Origin: UBA1081 sp045639185
GTDB taxonomy: Bacteria > Bacillota > Clostridia > Oscillospirales > Acutalibacteraceae
Length of the DNA: 11,398 bases
Reading direction: 5' to 3'
Assembly (NCBI GenBank): GCA_045639185.1
Contig: JAZUCO010000108.1
Span: forward strand, 1-11,398
How positions within the stretch are numbered: position 1 is the stretch's first letter; each line of letters opens with the position of its first letter. Of the stretch, positions 5,227 to 11,398 are shown piece after piece. The position numbers and the translations under genes were made by a program. The notes below the pieces were generated by a model that saw nothing but the letters and a program-made list of their open reading frames with translations, made no database searches and was not told where the DNA came from.

Positions 5227-6039
5227 TTATAAAACTTTTGCAAGGAAAGTCTGAAGTCTTTCACTTTTTGGCGCTTCGAAAATTTCTTTGGGTGAACCTT
5301 CTTCAAGGATTCTTCCTTCGTCCATAAAGATGACTCTGTCTGCAACTTCTCTTGCAAAGCCCATTTCGTGAGTGACAACAACCATTGTCATACCTTCTTT
5401 TGCGAGGTCTTTCATTACTTCAAGAACTTCGCCTACCATTTCGGGGTCGAGAGCTGATGTTGGTTCGTCAAAGAGAATAACATCGGGCTCCATTGCAAGT
5501 GAACGGACAATTGCAACTCGCTGTTTCTGACCGCCTGAAAGAGAATAGGGGTATGCATCTGCCTTTTCTTCAAGACCGATTCTCTTAAGGAGTTCCATTG
5601 CCTTTGTACGGGCATTTTCTTTTATTTCTGAAGGAGTTGTTGAAACGGAAACAATTTCACCTTTTTTAAGATTCAGTTTTATAAGAAGATTGTTTCTTTT
5701 CTGTTTCTTAAGTTTTTTTAGTCCCACGTGAACAGGAGCCATCATAATATTCTGGATAACTGTTTTGTTGTTGAAAAGGTTGAAATGCTGAAAAACCATT
5801 CCCATCTTCTGTCTGTGAAGATTTATATCAACCTTGTGGTCGGCAAGATTCTCACCGCCGAAAATGATTTCACCGCTTGTGGGGTCTTCCATACAGTTAA
5901 GACAACGCAGGAATGTGCTCTTACCTGAACCTGAGGGGCCGATAACAACAACTTTTTCACCCTTTGTTATGGTTGTGGAGATATCTTTGAGAACGTGATT
6001 TGTTCCGAACTTTTTGTTAAGATTAATTACGTCTATCAC
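5227..6039 (-). CDS. Polar amino acid ABC transporter ATPase (transporter B)
   Basis: Nucleotide-binding subunit that powers import of an amino acid through the permease encoded at 6023-6733. It has every required motif: Walker A GPSGSGKST (34-42), Q-loop Gln84, signature LSGGQ (167-171), Walker B VILFDE (187-192) and H-loop His224. At 270 residues it is about 25-30 longer than GlnQ/ArtP-type ATPases; the excess is a Lys-rich segment at about 112-140, between the helix after the Q-loop and the signature motif. The start is GTG at 6039, overlapping the permease gene by 17 bp, with AAAGGAG about 11 nt upstream, so translation is probably coupled. Substrate cannot be read from the sequence; 'polar amino acid' follows from family. 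Confidence 0.95.
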   Translation of the reverse strand: MIDVINLNKKFGTNHVLKDISTTITKGEKVVVIGPSGSGKSTFLRCLNCMEDPTSGEIIFGGENLADHKVDINLHRQKMGMVFQHFNLFNNKTVIQNIMMAPVHVGLKKLKKQKRNNLLIKLNLKKGEIVSVSTTPSEIKENARTKAMELLKRIGLEEKADAYPYSLSGGQKQRVAIVRSLAMEPDVILFDEPTSALDPEMVGEVLEVMKDLAKEGMTMVVVTHEMGFAREVADRVIFMDEGRILEEGSPKEIFEAPKSERLQTFLAKVL

Positions 6040-6733
6040 TCTTACGAAGTCTCCTTTCCATAAGTTTTATAAGAAGTGTGATTACCATAACAACAACAAT
6101 ATAAATAAGTGCCATTGTGATATAAGGAATCATATACTCGTACGTAGCACTACCGATTGAACGGAATGCCTTATACAGGTCTGTTGCGCCGACAAATGAT
6201 ACAACAGAAGTTTCCTTGACAAGTGCAATGAATTCGTTGCCGAGAGTGGGAAGAATATTCTTTACAGCCTGAGGAATAACAATTTTTATCATTGTTGTTC
6301 CATAACCGAGACCTACACTTCTGCCGCCTTCCATCTGACCGGGGTCAACAGAAAGAATACCGCCACGCATAATTTCCGAGATGTAAGCACCGCTGTTCAT
6401 ACCGAATACCATTATTGCAACCACGATTGAGTCAACTCTGTTGAAGCCTAAAAGAGGCAGCACAACATAGTAGAAAACAAGCAACTGAACAACAATGGGT
6501 GTACCTCTGAAAAGTGCAACATAAAAAGAACAGAACTTATCAAGCATACGGGGTATAATCTTGTATTTGGGGAACACTCTAATCGTTGCAATAACCGTAC
6601 CGATAACAATACCGATAACAAGACCCGCAACAGCGATTATCATTGTGTTTTTAAGACCGCCGAGAACACTTACATAAGCACCCTTATCAATAAGCTGTTC
6701 AAGGAACTGCGATATCATTCTGCTAAAATCCAT
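6023..6733 (-). CDS. Polar amino acid ABC transporter permease (transporter B)
   Basis: Membrane subunit of the HisM/GlnP family, 236 residues, about five predicted helices. FRGTPIVVQL (75-84) and the EAA-type loop from E135 to A156 (GGRSVGLGYGTTMIK then IPQA), which docks on the ATPase, are both present. It is the only permease in this operon, so a homodimer is likely. ATG at 6733 with AAAGGA 8 nt upstream. Preceded by the strong 6755-6785 hairpin and overlapping the ATPase gene. Confidence 0.95.
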   Translation of the reverse strand: MDFSRMISQFLEQLIDKGAYVSVLGGLKNTMIIAVAGLVIGIVIGTVIATIRVFPKYKIIPRMLDKFCSFYVALFRGTPIVVQLLVFYYVVLPLLGFNRVDSIVVAIMVFGMNSGAYISEIMRGGILSVDPGQMEGGRSVGLGYGTTMIKIVIPQAVKNILPTLGNEFIALVKETSVVSFVGATDLYKAFRSIGSATYEYMIPYITMALIYIVVVMVITLLIKLMERRLRKSDRRN

Positions 6734-6754
6734 AATGTTTATCCTTTACAATAA

Positions 6755-6785
6755 GCAATCCCCCGCTGAAACAGCGGGGTGTTGC
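6755..6785 (-). promoter_or_regulatory. Intercistronic hairpin between SBP and permease genes (transporter B)
   Basis: On the minus strand CCCCGCTG-TTT-CAGCGGGG is a perfect 8-bp stem, extended by outer GCAA/TTGC pairs. No T tract follows, so it is more likely an RNA-stabilising or attenuating hairpin that protects the upstream SBP message than a full terminator. Confidence 0.7.
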
Positions 6786-6807
6786 AAAACTTAACTTTTT
6801 TATCTGA

Positions 6808-7695
6808 TTAACCGTTAACTGAAGCAACGATTGCTGCTGCAGGTGCAGCGTCGATGATAACGAAATCGATACCGCCGTTAAGAAGATCCTGAACTGCAAG
6901 TGCACCGTTGTCGTATGAAACGCATTCAGCGTTGAGTCCTTCGAAGCCCATTGAACCGCCCTTAACGTAAGCTTCACCTGTTGTACCTGTCTGAGCACCG
7001 ACCTTTGTACCTGCGGGAAGAGCTGCAAGAACAGCTTCAACTGATGCGAGGTCTGTACAATCGTCAAATCTTGTGTCATCAGCCTTAACGATGATCTGCT
7101 GAGCAGCTGCATAGTAAGCTGTTGAGAATGTAACTGATTCTTCTCTTGCGGGGTCGATTGTGAGACCTGCCATAGCGATGTCACACTTGTGCTGACCAAC
7201 TGCAAGACAAACTGAATCAAAGTCCATATTGTCAATTACAAGTTCTTTACCGAGTTCTTTTGCAAGAAGAGAAGCTACTTCCATATCGATACCGTAGTAA
7301 AGTTCGCCTTCTTTGTATTCAAAGGGAGCAAATTCAGCATTTGTAGCAACAACAAGCTGATCCTTTGTTTCATCAAGTTCTGCTGATGTAACACCTACGG
7401 GTTCACCGTCACCGAAGTAGTTGTTGCAGATATCATCAAATGTACCGTCGTTGAGGATCTTTTCGATGAATGTGTTAACTTCTGCAAGAAGTTCGGGCTG
7501 GTCTTTGTCAACACCGAAAGCGTATTCTTCGTCTGAAAGGTCGATGTTGATAAGCTTAACAAGATCTGTTGATGTAGCTGTGTTTGTGTTAGCTGCATCG
7601 GGATTTGTTGATGTGCCGTCGTCTGTTGTTTTTGCACAGCCTGCGAATGCGAATACAAGCAGAGCTGCCATAACTAAAGCTATAATTTTTTTCAT
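6808..7695 (-). CDS. Lipoprotein amino acid-binding protein, apparently circularly permuted (transporter B)
   Basis: A 295-residue SBP_bac_3-family lipoprotein that should capture the amino acid outside the cell. Signal peptide with lipobox FAGC, Cys20, then an Asp/Thr/Asn-rich linker (21-45). Residues 48-94, including LSDEEYAFGVDKDQPELL and DGTFDDICNNYFG, match what is normally the C-terminal end of these proteins. The normal N-terminal strand VVATNAEFAPFEY follows only at 115-127, then GIDMEVASLLAKELG (135-149), the ligand-site LTIDPAR (Arg184), GAQTGTTGEAY (233-243), and ALAVQDLLNGGIDFVIIDAA (265-284), where the chain stops. This order is a circular permutation of the family. The frame is intact, with AAGGAG upstream of the ATG. 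Own promoter; SBP is the first gene of operon B. Confidence 0.93.
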   Translation of the reverse strand: MKKIIALVMAALLVFAFAGCAKTTDDGTSTNPDAANTNTATSTDLVKLINIDLSDEEYAFGVDKDQPELLAEVNTFIEKILNDGTFDDICNNYFGDGEPVGVTSAELDETKDQLVVATNAEFAPFEYKEGELYYGIDMEVASLLAKELGKELVIDNMDFDSVCLAVGQHKCDIAMAGLTIDPAREESVTFSTAYYAAAQQIIVKADDTRFDDCTDLASVEAVLAALPAGTKVGAQTGTTGEAYVKGGSMGFEGLNAECVSYDNGALAVQDLLNGGIDFVIIDAAPAAAIVASVNG

Positions 7696-7743
7696 AAGTA
7701 TTTCTCCTTTTGGGATTTTTTGTTTATCTTCTAAACTGAAAAA

Positions 7744-7772
7744 ATTATATCACATAATAATACGGAAATCAA
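7744..7772 (-). promoter_or_regulatory. Promoter of transporter B operon
   Basis: Minus strand: TTGATT (7767-7772), 17 bp, TATAAT (7744-7749). Start expected near 7737, leaving a leader of about 42 nt. The -35 box is embedded in one arm of the 7760-7809 inverted repeat. Confidence 0.82.
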
Positions 7773-7809
7773 CCATATTTTTGCATATAAAATCGGTCGA
7801 TTTCCGTAT
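7760..7809. promoter_or_regulatory. Putative operator: 14/15-bp inverted repeat over the transporter B -35 box
   Basis: ATACGGAAATCAACC (7760-7774) and GGTCGATTTCCGTAT (7795-7809) are inverted copies with one mismatch; the outer 11 bp are perfect. They are 20 bp apart and the proximal arm covers the -35 box, so a bound protein would block polymerase. The TrpR-like gene ends 30 bp away and is the obvious candidate regulator, though this is inference. An AT-only palindrome at 7815-7840 abuts the stop codon of that gene. Confidence 0.6.
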
Positions 7810-7839
7810 AAAACATTGTAGTATTTAATAAATATACAA

Positions 7840-8109
7840 TTATTTCAGAAATTTACTGTAACCTTCACCGTACTGAACGCATCTTGAAACACGGCTGAGT
7901 GTTGCAGAAGATATATCTGTTTCTTCAATAACCTGATTATAGGTTTTTCCTTCAATCAGGAGTTTTGCCGCTTTCACACGCTGTGCCATCTGCTCAATTT
8001 CTTTGACTGTGCACAGATCACTCAACAGAGCTTTGCATTCTTCGGCATTTTTGATTTTTGCGATGAGCTCAAACAGCTCATTTTTCATCATTTCATCATT
8101 TTTAGGCAT
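7840..8109 (-). CDS. TrpR/YerC-family DNA-binding protein
   Basis: An 89-residue protein of the Trp-repressor superfamily (YerC/YecD type). The family core is clear: LCTVKEIEQMAQRVKAAKLL (32-51) and then the helix-turn-helix KTYNQVIEETDISSATLSR (55-73), where the TrpR fold contacts DNA. These proteins bind operators as dimers; only true TrpR is known to bind tryptophan, so the effector here is unknown. It is the last gene of operon A: 11 nt separate it from the ATPase stop and its AGGTGA Shine-Dalgarno overlaps that stop codon, suggesting translational coupling. Position between the two transporters suggests control of one or both. Confidence 0.92.
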   Translation of the reverse strand: MPKNDEMMKNELFELIAKIKNAEECKALLSDLCTVKEIEQMAQRVKAAKLLIEGKTYNQVIEETDISSATLSRVSRCVQYGEGYSKFLK

Positions 8110-8120
8110 TTTTATTCACC

Positions 8121-8885
8121 TCAGATGTTTTCAAGTGAACGGCTAAGGAAAGCCTTCATCTTTTCAGATTTGGGATTTCCGAAAATTTCATCGGGAGTTC
8201 CCATTTCTTCAATGACACCGTCAGCCATAAAGATGATTTTGTCTGAAACTTCTCTTGCAAATCCCATTTCGTGAGTGACAACAATCATTGTACTGTCACC
8301 TGTTTTGAGACCTTTGATAACCTTGAGAACTTCACCTGTAAGCTCAGGGTCAAGGGCTGAAGTGGGTTCGTCAAAACAAAGAATATCGGGATTCAGCGCC
8401 AGAGCACGGGCAATTGCAACACGCTGCTGCTGACCGCCTGAAAGTTCGCAAGGGTAGTTGTTTGTTTTTTCTGAAAGACCTACTCTTTCAATGAGCTTCT
8501 TTGCAGTTGCTTCGATTTCTTCATTTGTTCCTTTTTTAAGGAGTTTGGGAGCAAGAGTTATATTGTCAAGAACATTATACTGCGGAAACAGATTGAAATT
8601 CTGGAAAACAAGACCGAAATGAAGACGTTTTGTTCTGATTTCAGCTTCTTTCATCTTTTTTGATTTGCCGTCGCTGCCGTCATAAAGAAGTTCACCGTTT
8701 ACTGTGATTGTGCCTTCATCAGCAAATTCAAGGAAATTGAGACAGCGGAGAAGTGTTGTCTTACCGCTTCCTGATGAACCGATGATGGAGATAACTTCAC
8801 CTTTTTCAAGAGAGAAAGATATGTCTTTGAGAACTTCGGTTTTGCCGAAACTCTTTTTTATGTTGTTTACTTCAAGTACAGCCAT
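8121..8885 (-). CDS. Polar amino acid ABC transporter ATPase (transporter A)
   Basis: 254-residue ATPase of the GlnQ/ArtP/TcyC type, working with the permease at 8891-9598. Motifs: Walker A GSSGSGKTT (36-44), Q-loop Gln95, LSGGQQQR (148-155), Walker B ILCFDE (168-173), His205 in VVTHEMG. It lacks the Lys-rich insert seen in the ATPase of transporter B but has about ten extra residues (72-84) before the Q-loop. I chose the ATG at 8885, 5 nt after the permease stop, because AAGGGG is suitably spaced from it; a GTG at 8894 is in frame and overlaps the permease stop by 4 nt, but the Shine-Dalgarno would be too close. Confidence 0.95.
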   Translation of the reverse strand: MAVLEVNNIKKSFGKTEVLKDISFSLEKGEVISIIGSSGSGKTTLLRCLNFLEFADEGTITVNGELLYDGSDGKSKKMKEAEIRTKRLHFGLVFQNFNLFPQYNVLDNITLAPKLLKKGTNEEIEATAKKLIERVGLSEKTNNYPCELSGGQQQRVAIARALALNPDILCFDEPTSALDPELTGEVLKVIKGLKTGDSTMIVVTHEMGFAREVSDKIIFMADGVIEEMGTPDEIFGNPKSEKMKAFLSRSLENI

Positions 8886-8890
8886 ATTCT

Positions 8891-9598
8891 TCACCCCTTA
8901 AAATAATCAAGTTTCTTTTCGATTTTTCTGAAAAGAACAGTAAGAATTCCGTTGAAGATGAGATAGAATGCTGCTGTATAGAACAGAGGCCAGATAAGAC
9001 CTTCGCTCTTGATATAAACCTGAGCACTCCATATGATTTCATAAACGGCAATGATTCTTGCAAGAGAGGTATCTTTTACAAGAGTAATAATTTCGTTGCT
9101 CATAGGAGGAATAATTCTCTTGATAACCTGAAGAAGAACAATCTTGAAGAAAATCTGAGTCTTGGTCATACCGAGTACCTGACCTGCTTCATACTGTCCT
9201 TTTGAAATAGATTCAATACCACCACGGTAAATTTCAGAGAAATAACAAGCATAATTTATAACAAAAGCAACGAGAACTGCGGGGAATCGGTCAAGACCGT
9301 CCCAAGTGGCAAGCCACTGCACAAATACGTTGTCTGTTGTTATAAGCATATCTTCTGCCCATGAACCTACAAGTCCGGGACCATAGAAAACAACAATAAG
9401 CTGAAGCATAAGAGGTGTACCTCTGATGATCCAGATGAATATCTTCATAAGTGCACTCAGAGGCTTAAATTTGCTCATTGAGAAAAAGCTGAAAATCAAT
9501 CCTAGCGGAAGAGCAAAAACAAGTGTGAGAGAAAACAGCTTGAGTGTTGTTCCGAAACCGTTCAACAAATCAAGCGTAACATTAAGAAATGTTTCCAT
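8891..9598 (-). CDS. Polar amino acid ABC transporter permease (transporter A)
   Basis: 235-residue inner-membrane subunit of the HisM/GlnP family with about five helices. Landmarks are IRGTPLMLQL (58-67) and the EAA loop beginning EAGQVLGMTKTQIFFK (137-152). A hydrophilic stretch of about 30 residues (75-105, with several Trp and Asp) separates two helices and is longer than in the transporter B permease. Single permease, so probably a homodimer. ATG with AAAGGA 8 nt upstream. Confidence 0.95.
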   Translation of the reverse strand: METFLNVTLDLLNGFGTTLKLFSLTLVFALPLGLIFSFFSMSKFKPLSALMKIFIWIIRGTPLMLQLIVVFYGPGLVGSWAEDMLITTDNVFVQWLATWDGLDRFPAVLVAFVINYACYFSEIYRGGIESISKGQYEAGQVLGMTKTQIFFKIVLLQVIKRIIPPMSNEIITLVKDTSLARIIAVYEIIWSAQVYIKSEGLIWPLFYTAAFYLIFNGILTVLFRKIEKKLDYFKG

Positions 9599-9626
9599 AT
9601 TTATATTCCTTTATATTCCTTTTACA

Positions 9627-9658
9627 GAAAAACTGAGGCAGAAATTTCTCTCTGCCTC
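9627..9658 (-). terminator. Intercistronic terminator-like hairpin (transporter A)
   Basis: Minus strand: GAGGCAGA (9651-9658) pairs with TCTGCCTC (9635-9642) across an 8-nt loop, followed by AGTTTTT. It sits between SBP stop and permease start, as in transporter B, and probably lowers permease/ATPase expression relative to SBP by partial termination. Confidence 0.75.
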
Positions 9659-9680
9659 GATAAATTATTTTTATTTGTTA

Positions 9681-10592
9681 TTAGAATGCAAGAGTAAGTT
9701 CGTACTTTGCTGCAAGAGGTTCAAGAACGTTAGTCTTGTTGTCCTTCATAAACTGATTGAGGACTGCTGTTGCGTTTGAATCTTTTCTGAAGCTGATGCC
9801 GTATTCTTCGCTTGTAAGTTCAACGCCCTGTGCAAGTTTTTCATAGCTTGTGCCTTCACCTGTCATAGCGTTTGCCATTGTGATGTCGATGATACAAGCA
9901 TCTGCTGTGCCTGACTGAACTTCCATAAGAGCATCAGCCTGAGTGAGAACTGCTGTGTATTCATATCCGTTATCCTTAGCAGCCTGTTCACCTGCTGAAC
10001 CTGATTCAACTGCGAATGCGAGGTCTGCCATTGAAGCTGCATCTGCATAATCAGCAACCTTATCAGCAGCCATAACAACAACCTGAGCATTCTTTACATA
10101 TGCGTCAGAAACGCTTGTTGCAAGTGTGATTTCGGGTGTGATTGTCATACCGTTCCAGATACAGTCAACTTTCTTTGAGTCAAGTTCGAAAACTTTGTTG
10201 TCCCAGTCAACTTCGATGAATTCAACATCTACACCGAGAGCTTTACCGAAAGCTTCTGCAAATTCTGCATCGAAGCCTGTCCATTCATCACTGCCGGGAT
10301 CCTTATAATCCATGGGAGCATAGTTTGTGATACCTACAACGAGTTTACCGTTAGCAATGATTTTGCCGAGGTCTGATTCAGCATCAATAGTTGTTGTGTC
10401 GATAGCGTTAACTGTGAGATCAAGCTTTGATGTGGGTTCTTCTTTTACAACTGCATCTGCATCTGCGTCAGCGTTTGCGCCGTTGTTAGCAGCATCGGGA
10501 GTTGTTGATGTGTCTTCGTCTGTTGTCTTTGCACAGCCTGCGAATGCGAATACAAGCAGAGCTGCCATAACTAAAGCAATAATTTTTTTCAT
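9681..10592 (-). CDS. Lipoprotein amino acid-binding protein, canonical order (transporter A)
   Basis: A 303-residue SBP_bac_3-family lipoprotein. Signal peptide and lipobox FAGC (Cys20), then an Ala/Asp-rich linker to about 75. The binding domain runs in the usual order: KLVVGITNYAPMDYKD (83-98), GFDAEFAEAFGKALG (106-120), WNGMTITPE (146-154), AFAVESGSAGEQAAKDNGY (192-210), ADACIIDITMANAM (230-243), ELTSEEYGISFRKDS (258-272). The arginine that follows the ITxx motif in HisJ-type proteins and holds the ligand carboxylate is Ile155 here, so ligand recognition must differ. ATG at 10592 has AAAGGAG upstream; 14 more open codons lie before it, overlapping the leader. First gene of operon A. Confidence 0.94.
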   Translation of the reverse strand: MKKIIALVMAALLVFAFAGCAKTTDEDTSTTPDAANNGANADADADAVVKEEPTSKLDLTVNAIDTTTIDAESDLGKIIANGKLVVGITNYAPMDYKDPGSDEWTGFDAEFAEAFGKALGVDVEFIEVDWDNKVFELDSKKVDCIWNGMTITPEITLATSVSDAYVKNAQVVVMAADKVADYADAASMADLAFAVESGSAGEQAAKDNGYEYTAVLTQADALMEVQSGTADACIIDITMANAMTGEGTSYEKLAQGVELTSEEYGISFRKDSNATAVLNQFMKDNKTNVLEPLAAKYELTLAF

Positions 10593-10613
10593 TGTGAAAT
10601 TTCTCCTTTCGAT

Positions 10614-10630
10614 AAGCACATTGAGTGCTT
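10614..10630 (-). promoter_or_regulatory. Small leader hairpin before the transporter A SBP
   Basis: AAGCAC/GTGCTT stem of 6 bp with 5-nt loop in the roughly 43-nt leader, ending just upstream of the Shine-Dalgarno. Function unknown; it may stabilise the message. Confidence 0.4.
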
Positions 10631-10641
10631 TCAATGGTTGT

Positions 10642-10670
10642 ATTATACTTTATCAAACTAAAGTTGTAAA
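10642..10670 (-). promoter_or_regulatory. Promoter of transporter A operon
   Basis: Minus strand: TTTACA (10665-10670), 17 bp, TATAAT (10642-10647). ACTTTA and TAAAGT form a 6-bp inverted repeat at 10648-10665, filling the spacer, a possible operator. Start near 10635. No convincing terminator for the upstream GNAT gene was seen between 10671 and 10747. Confidence 0.82.
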
Positions 10671-10747
10671 GTGTTTTTTGCGAATTTTTTCTTTTTTGTC
10701 GCAATTAACAATCAACCGATGAAAAAAATATTTACTTTTACTAAAAT

Positions 10748-11227
10748 TTAATCAAGAATGTATTCCATATACATACGCTGAACTGTCATTCCGCAGTTTT
10801 TATAGAAATTTACGGCATTTTCATTGAATGCCCACACATTAAGTTCTGCAAGATGACAGCCTGCATTCACAGCTTCCTGCTTTGTTGCTTCCATAAGTTT
10901 TTTGCCGACACCGCATTTTCTGCATTCAGGGTCAACACATACATCATCTATATACATTTTACGGTAAGGCAGAAGAATGCCGTTTTCTTCAACATCAATG
11001 ATTTTTGACATTGTGTAACCGAGCACATAGTCGTTTTCATCTGTTGCCACAAGAATTATTTCATCGGTGTTGTTTATTTTCTTTTCAACAGCCTCAATAT
11101 CATATTTCGCACCGCCGCCTCCGTAGATGTCGGGTCTGCCTTTGTGATGAAGCTGTGCTATGATTTCAAGGAGTGCTGCAAGTCTTGCTGCATCTTTTTT
11201 TTCTGCACGTCTGATTATAATTTCCAT
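10748..11227 (-). CDS. GNAT family N-acetyltransferase
   Basis: 159 residues, the usual length of a single-domain GNAT enzyme transferring an acetyl group from acetyl-CoA to an amine. Visible landmarks: N-terminal IIIRRAEKKDAARLAALL (3-20), the beta-4 strand YIDDVCVDPECR (92-103), the CoA pyrophosphate loop RKCGVG (103-108; family R/Q-x-x-G-x-G/A), and motif B NVWAFNENAVNFYKNCGM (130-147). Substrate unknown. ATG preceded by GAAGG about 10 nt upstream. Monocistronic with its own promoter; divergent from the partial gene at 11367. Confidence 0.92.
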   Translation of the reverse strand: MEIIIRRAEKKDAARLAALLEIIAQLHHKGRPDIYGGGGAKYDIEAVEKKINNTDEIILVATDENDYVLGYTMSKIIDVEENGILLPYRKMYIDDVCVDPECRKCGVGKKLMEATKQEAVNAGCHLAELNVWAFNENAVNFYKNCGMTVQRMYMEYILD

Positions 11228-11254
11228 ATTTCTGCGCCTTCTTTCTGAAAATAT

Positions 11255-11282
11255 ATTATCACAGCAGCAAATCTTTTGTCAA
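11255..11282 (-). promoter_or_regulatory. Promoter of the GNAT gene
   Basis: Minus strand: TTGACA (11277-11282), 16 bp, GATAAT (11255-11260). TGGTGCA, seven bases of the octamer repeated at 3150-3208, lies 8 bp further upstream at 11291-11297. Confidence 0.75.
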
Positions 11283-11306
11283 ATTCAAAATGGTGCATAA
11301 AAAAGC

Positions 11307-11335
11307 TTGTATTTAATGAAAATTTATAGTATAAT
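11307..11335 (+). promoter_or_regulatory. Promoter of the right-edge gene
   Basis: TTGTAT (11307-11312), 17 bp, TATAAT (11330-11335). Transcript start expected near 11342, leader of about 25 nt with AGGAG at 11354-11358. Confidence 0.8.
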
Positions 11336-11366
11336 ACATTTTAATTATATATCAGGAGTTGAGAAA

Positions 11367-11398
11367 ATGAGCGATCCTATTAAAGTTGATTTCTCTGA
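11367..11398 (+). CDS. Start of an unidentified gene, cut by the window edge
   Basis: ATG at 11367 with AGGAG 8 nt upstream and a good promoter. Only ten complete codons are visible (MSDPIKVDFS), far too few for identification. No signal peptide is apparent in them. Confidence 0.8.
   Translation, partial: MSDPIKVDFS

Noticed and set aside
6723..7235. Alternative minus-frame 170-codon ORF
   Set aside because: Overlaps the SBP and permease genes out of frame; Gln/Leu/Ser-rich composition typical of a shadow frame.
6808..7695. Explanation of the odd SBP as a frameshifted or fused pseudogene
   Set aside because: The single frame is intact, each expected SBP segment appears once, and signal peptide, promoter and operon are in place, which fits permutation better.
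10678..10704. TTGCGA/TCGCAA inverted repeat upstream of the transporter A promoter
   Set aside because: Six-bp arms separated by 15 nt of mostly T are weak evidence for an operator by themselves.

Overview
The window looks like a chromosome segment from a low-GC Gram-positive anaerobe of the Clostridia, probably near Ruminococcus/Oscillospiraceae. Evidence: AT-rich intergenic DNA, consensus sigma-A promoters (TTGaca / TATAAT, mostly 17-bp spacing), strong AGGAG-type ribosome binding sites, lipoprotein signal peptides of Firmicutes style, a CCA-encoding tRNA-Leu and many small hairpin repeats. The family assignment is an inference from style; no marker gene is present.

Left part (1-4300). The right end of a hairpin-rich repeat lies at the left edge. 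It is followed by a divergent pair driven by two back-to-back promoters: a small DUF4345-like membrane protein (minus) and an unrecognised two-helix membrane protein (plus). A bidirectional terminator separates the latter from a convergent CapA/PGA_cap-family protein. Upstream of capA lies a helically phased array of four TTGGTGCA repeats, then a hypothetical cytosolic protein with a BspA-like/LRR_5-like C-terminus. That gene has its own promoter and a perfect 12-bp inverted repeat upstream.

Middle (4300-5226). A tRNA-Leu(UAG) on the minus strand has a strong terminator. Its upstream side holds two 159-bp tandem repeats, each ending in a copy of the first 22 nt of the tRNA and each carrying the same 26-codon micro-ORF with a strong Shine-Dalgarno. 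Next come a long AT-rich inverted repeat and a REPIN-like element with 28-bp inverted arms.

Right part (5227-10750). Two complete polar-amino-acid ABC importers lie head-to-tail on the minus strand. Transporter A (10592 to 7840) is lipoprotein SBP, permease, ATPase and a TrpR/YerC-family DNA-binding protein. Transporter B (7695 to 5227) is SBP, permease and ATPase with its own promoter, whose -35 box sits in a 14/15-bp inverted repeat just downstream of the TrpR-like gene. In both operons a strong hairpin separates the SBP gene from the permease gene, a usual way to keep SBP in excess. The SBP of transporter B appears to be a circular permutation of the SBP_bac_3 fold: the segment that normally closes the protein at the C-terminus follows the lipobox at the N-terminus. 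This is the most striking observation here. The two SBP genes share almost identical signal-peptide DNA although their mature domains differ strongly.

Right edge. A GNAT acetyltransferase (minus) and the first ten codons of an unidentified plus-strand gene, each with a recognisable promoter.
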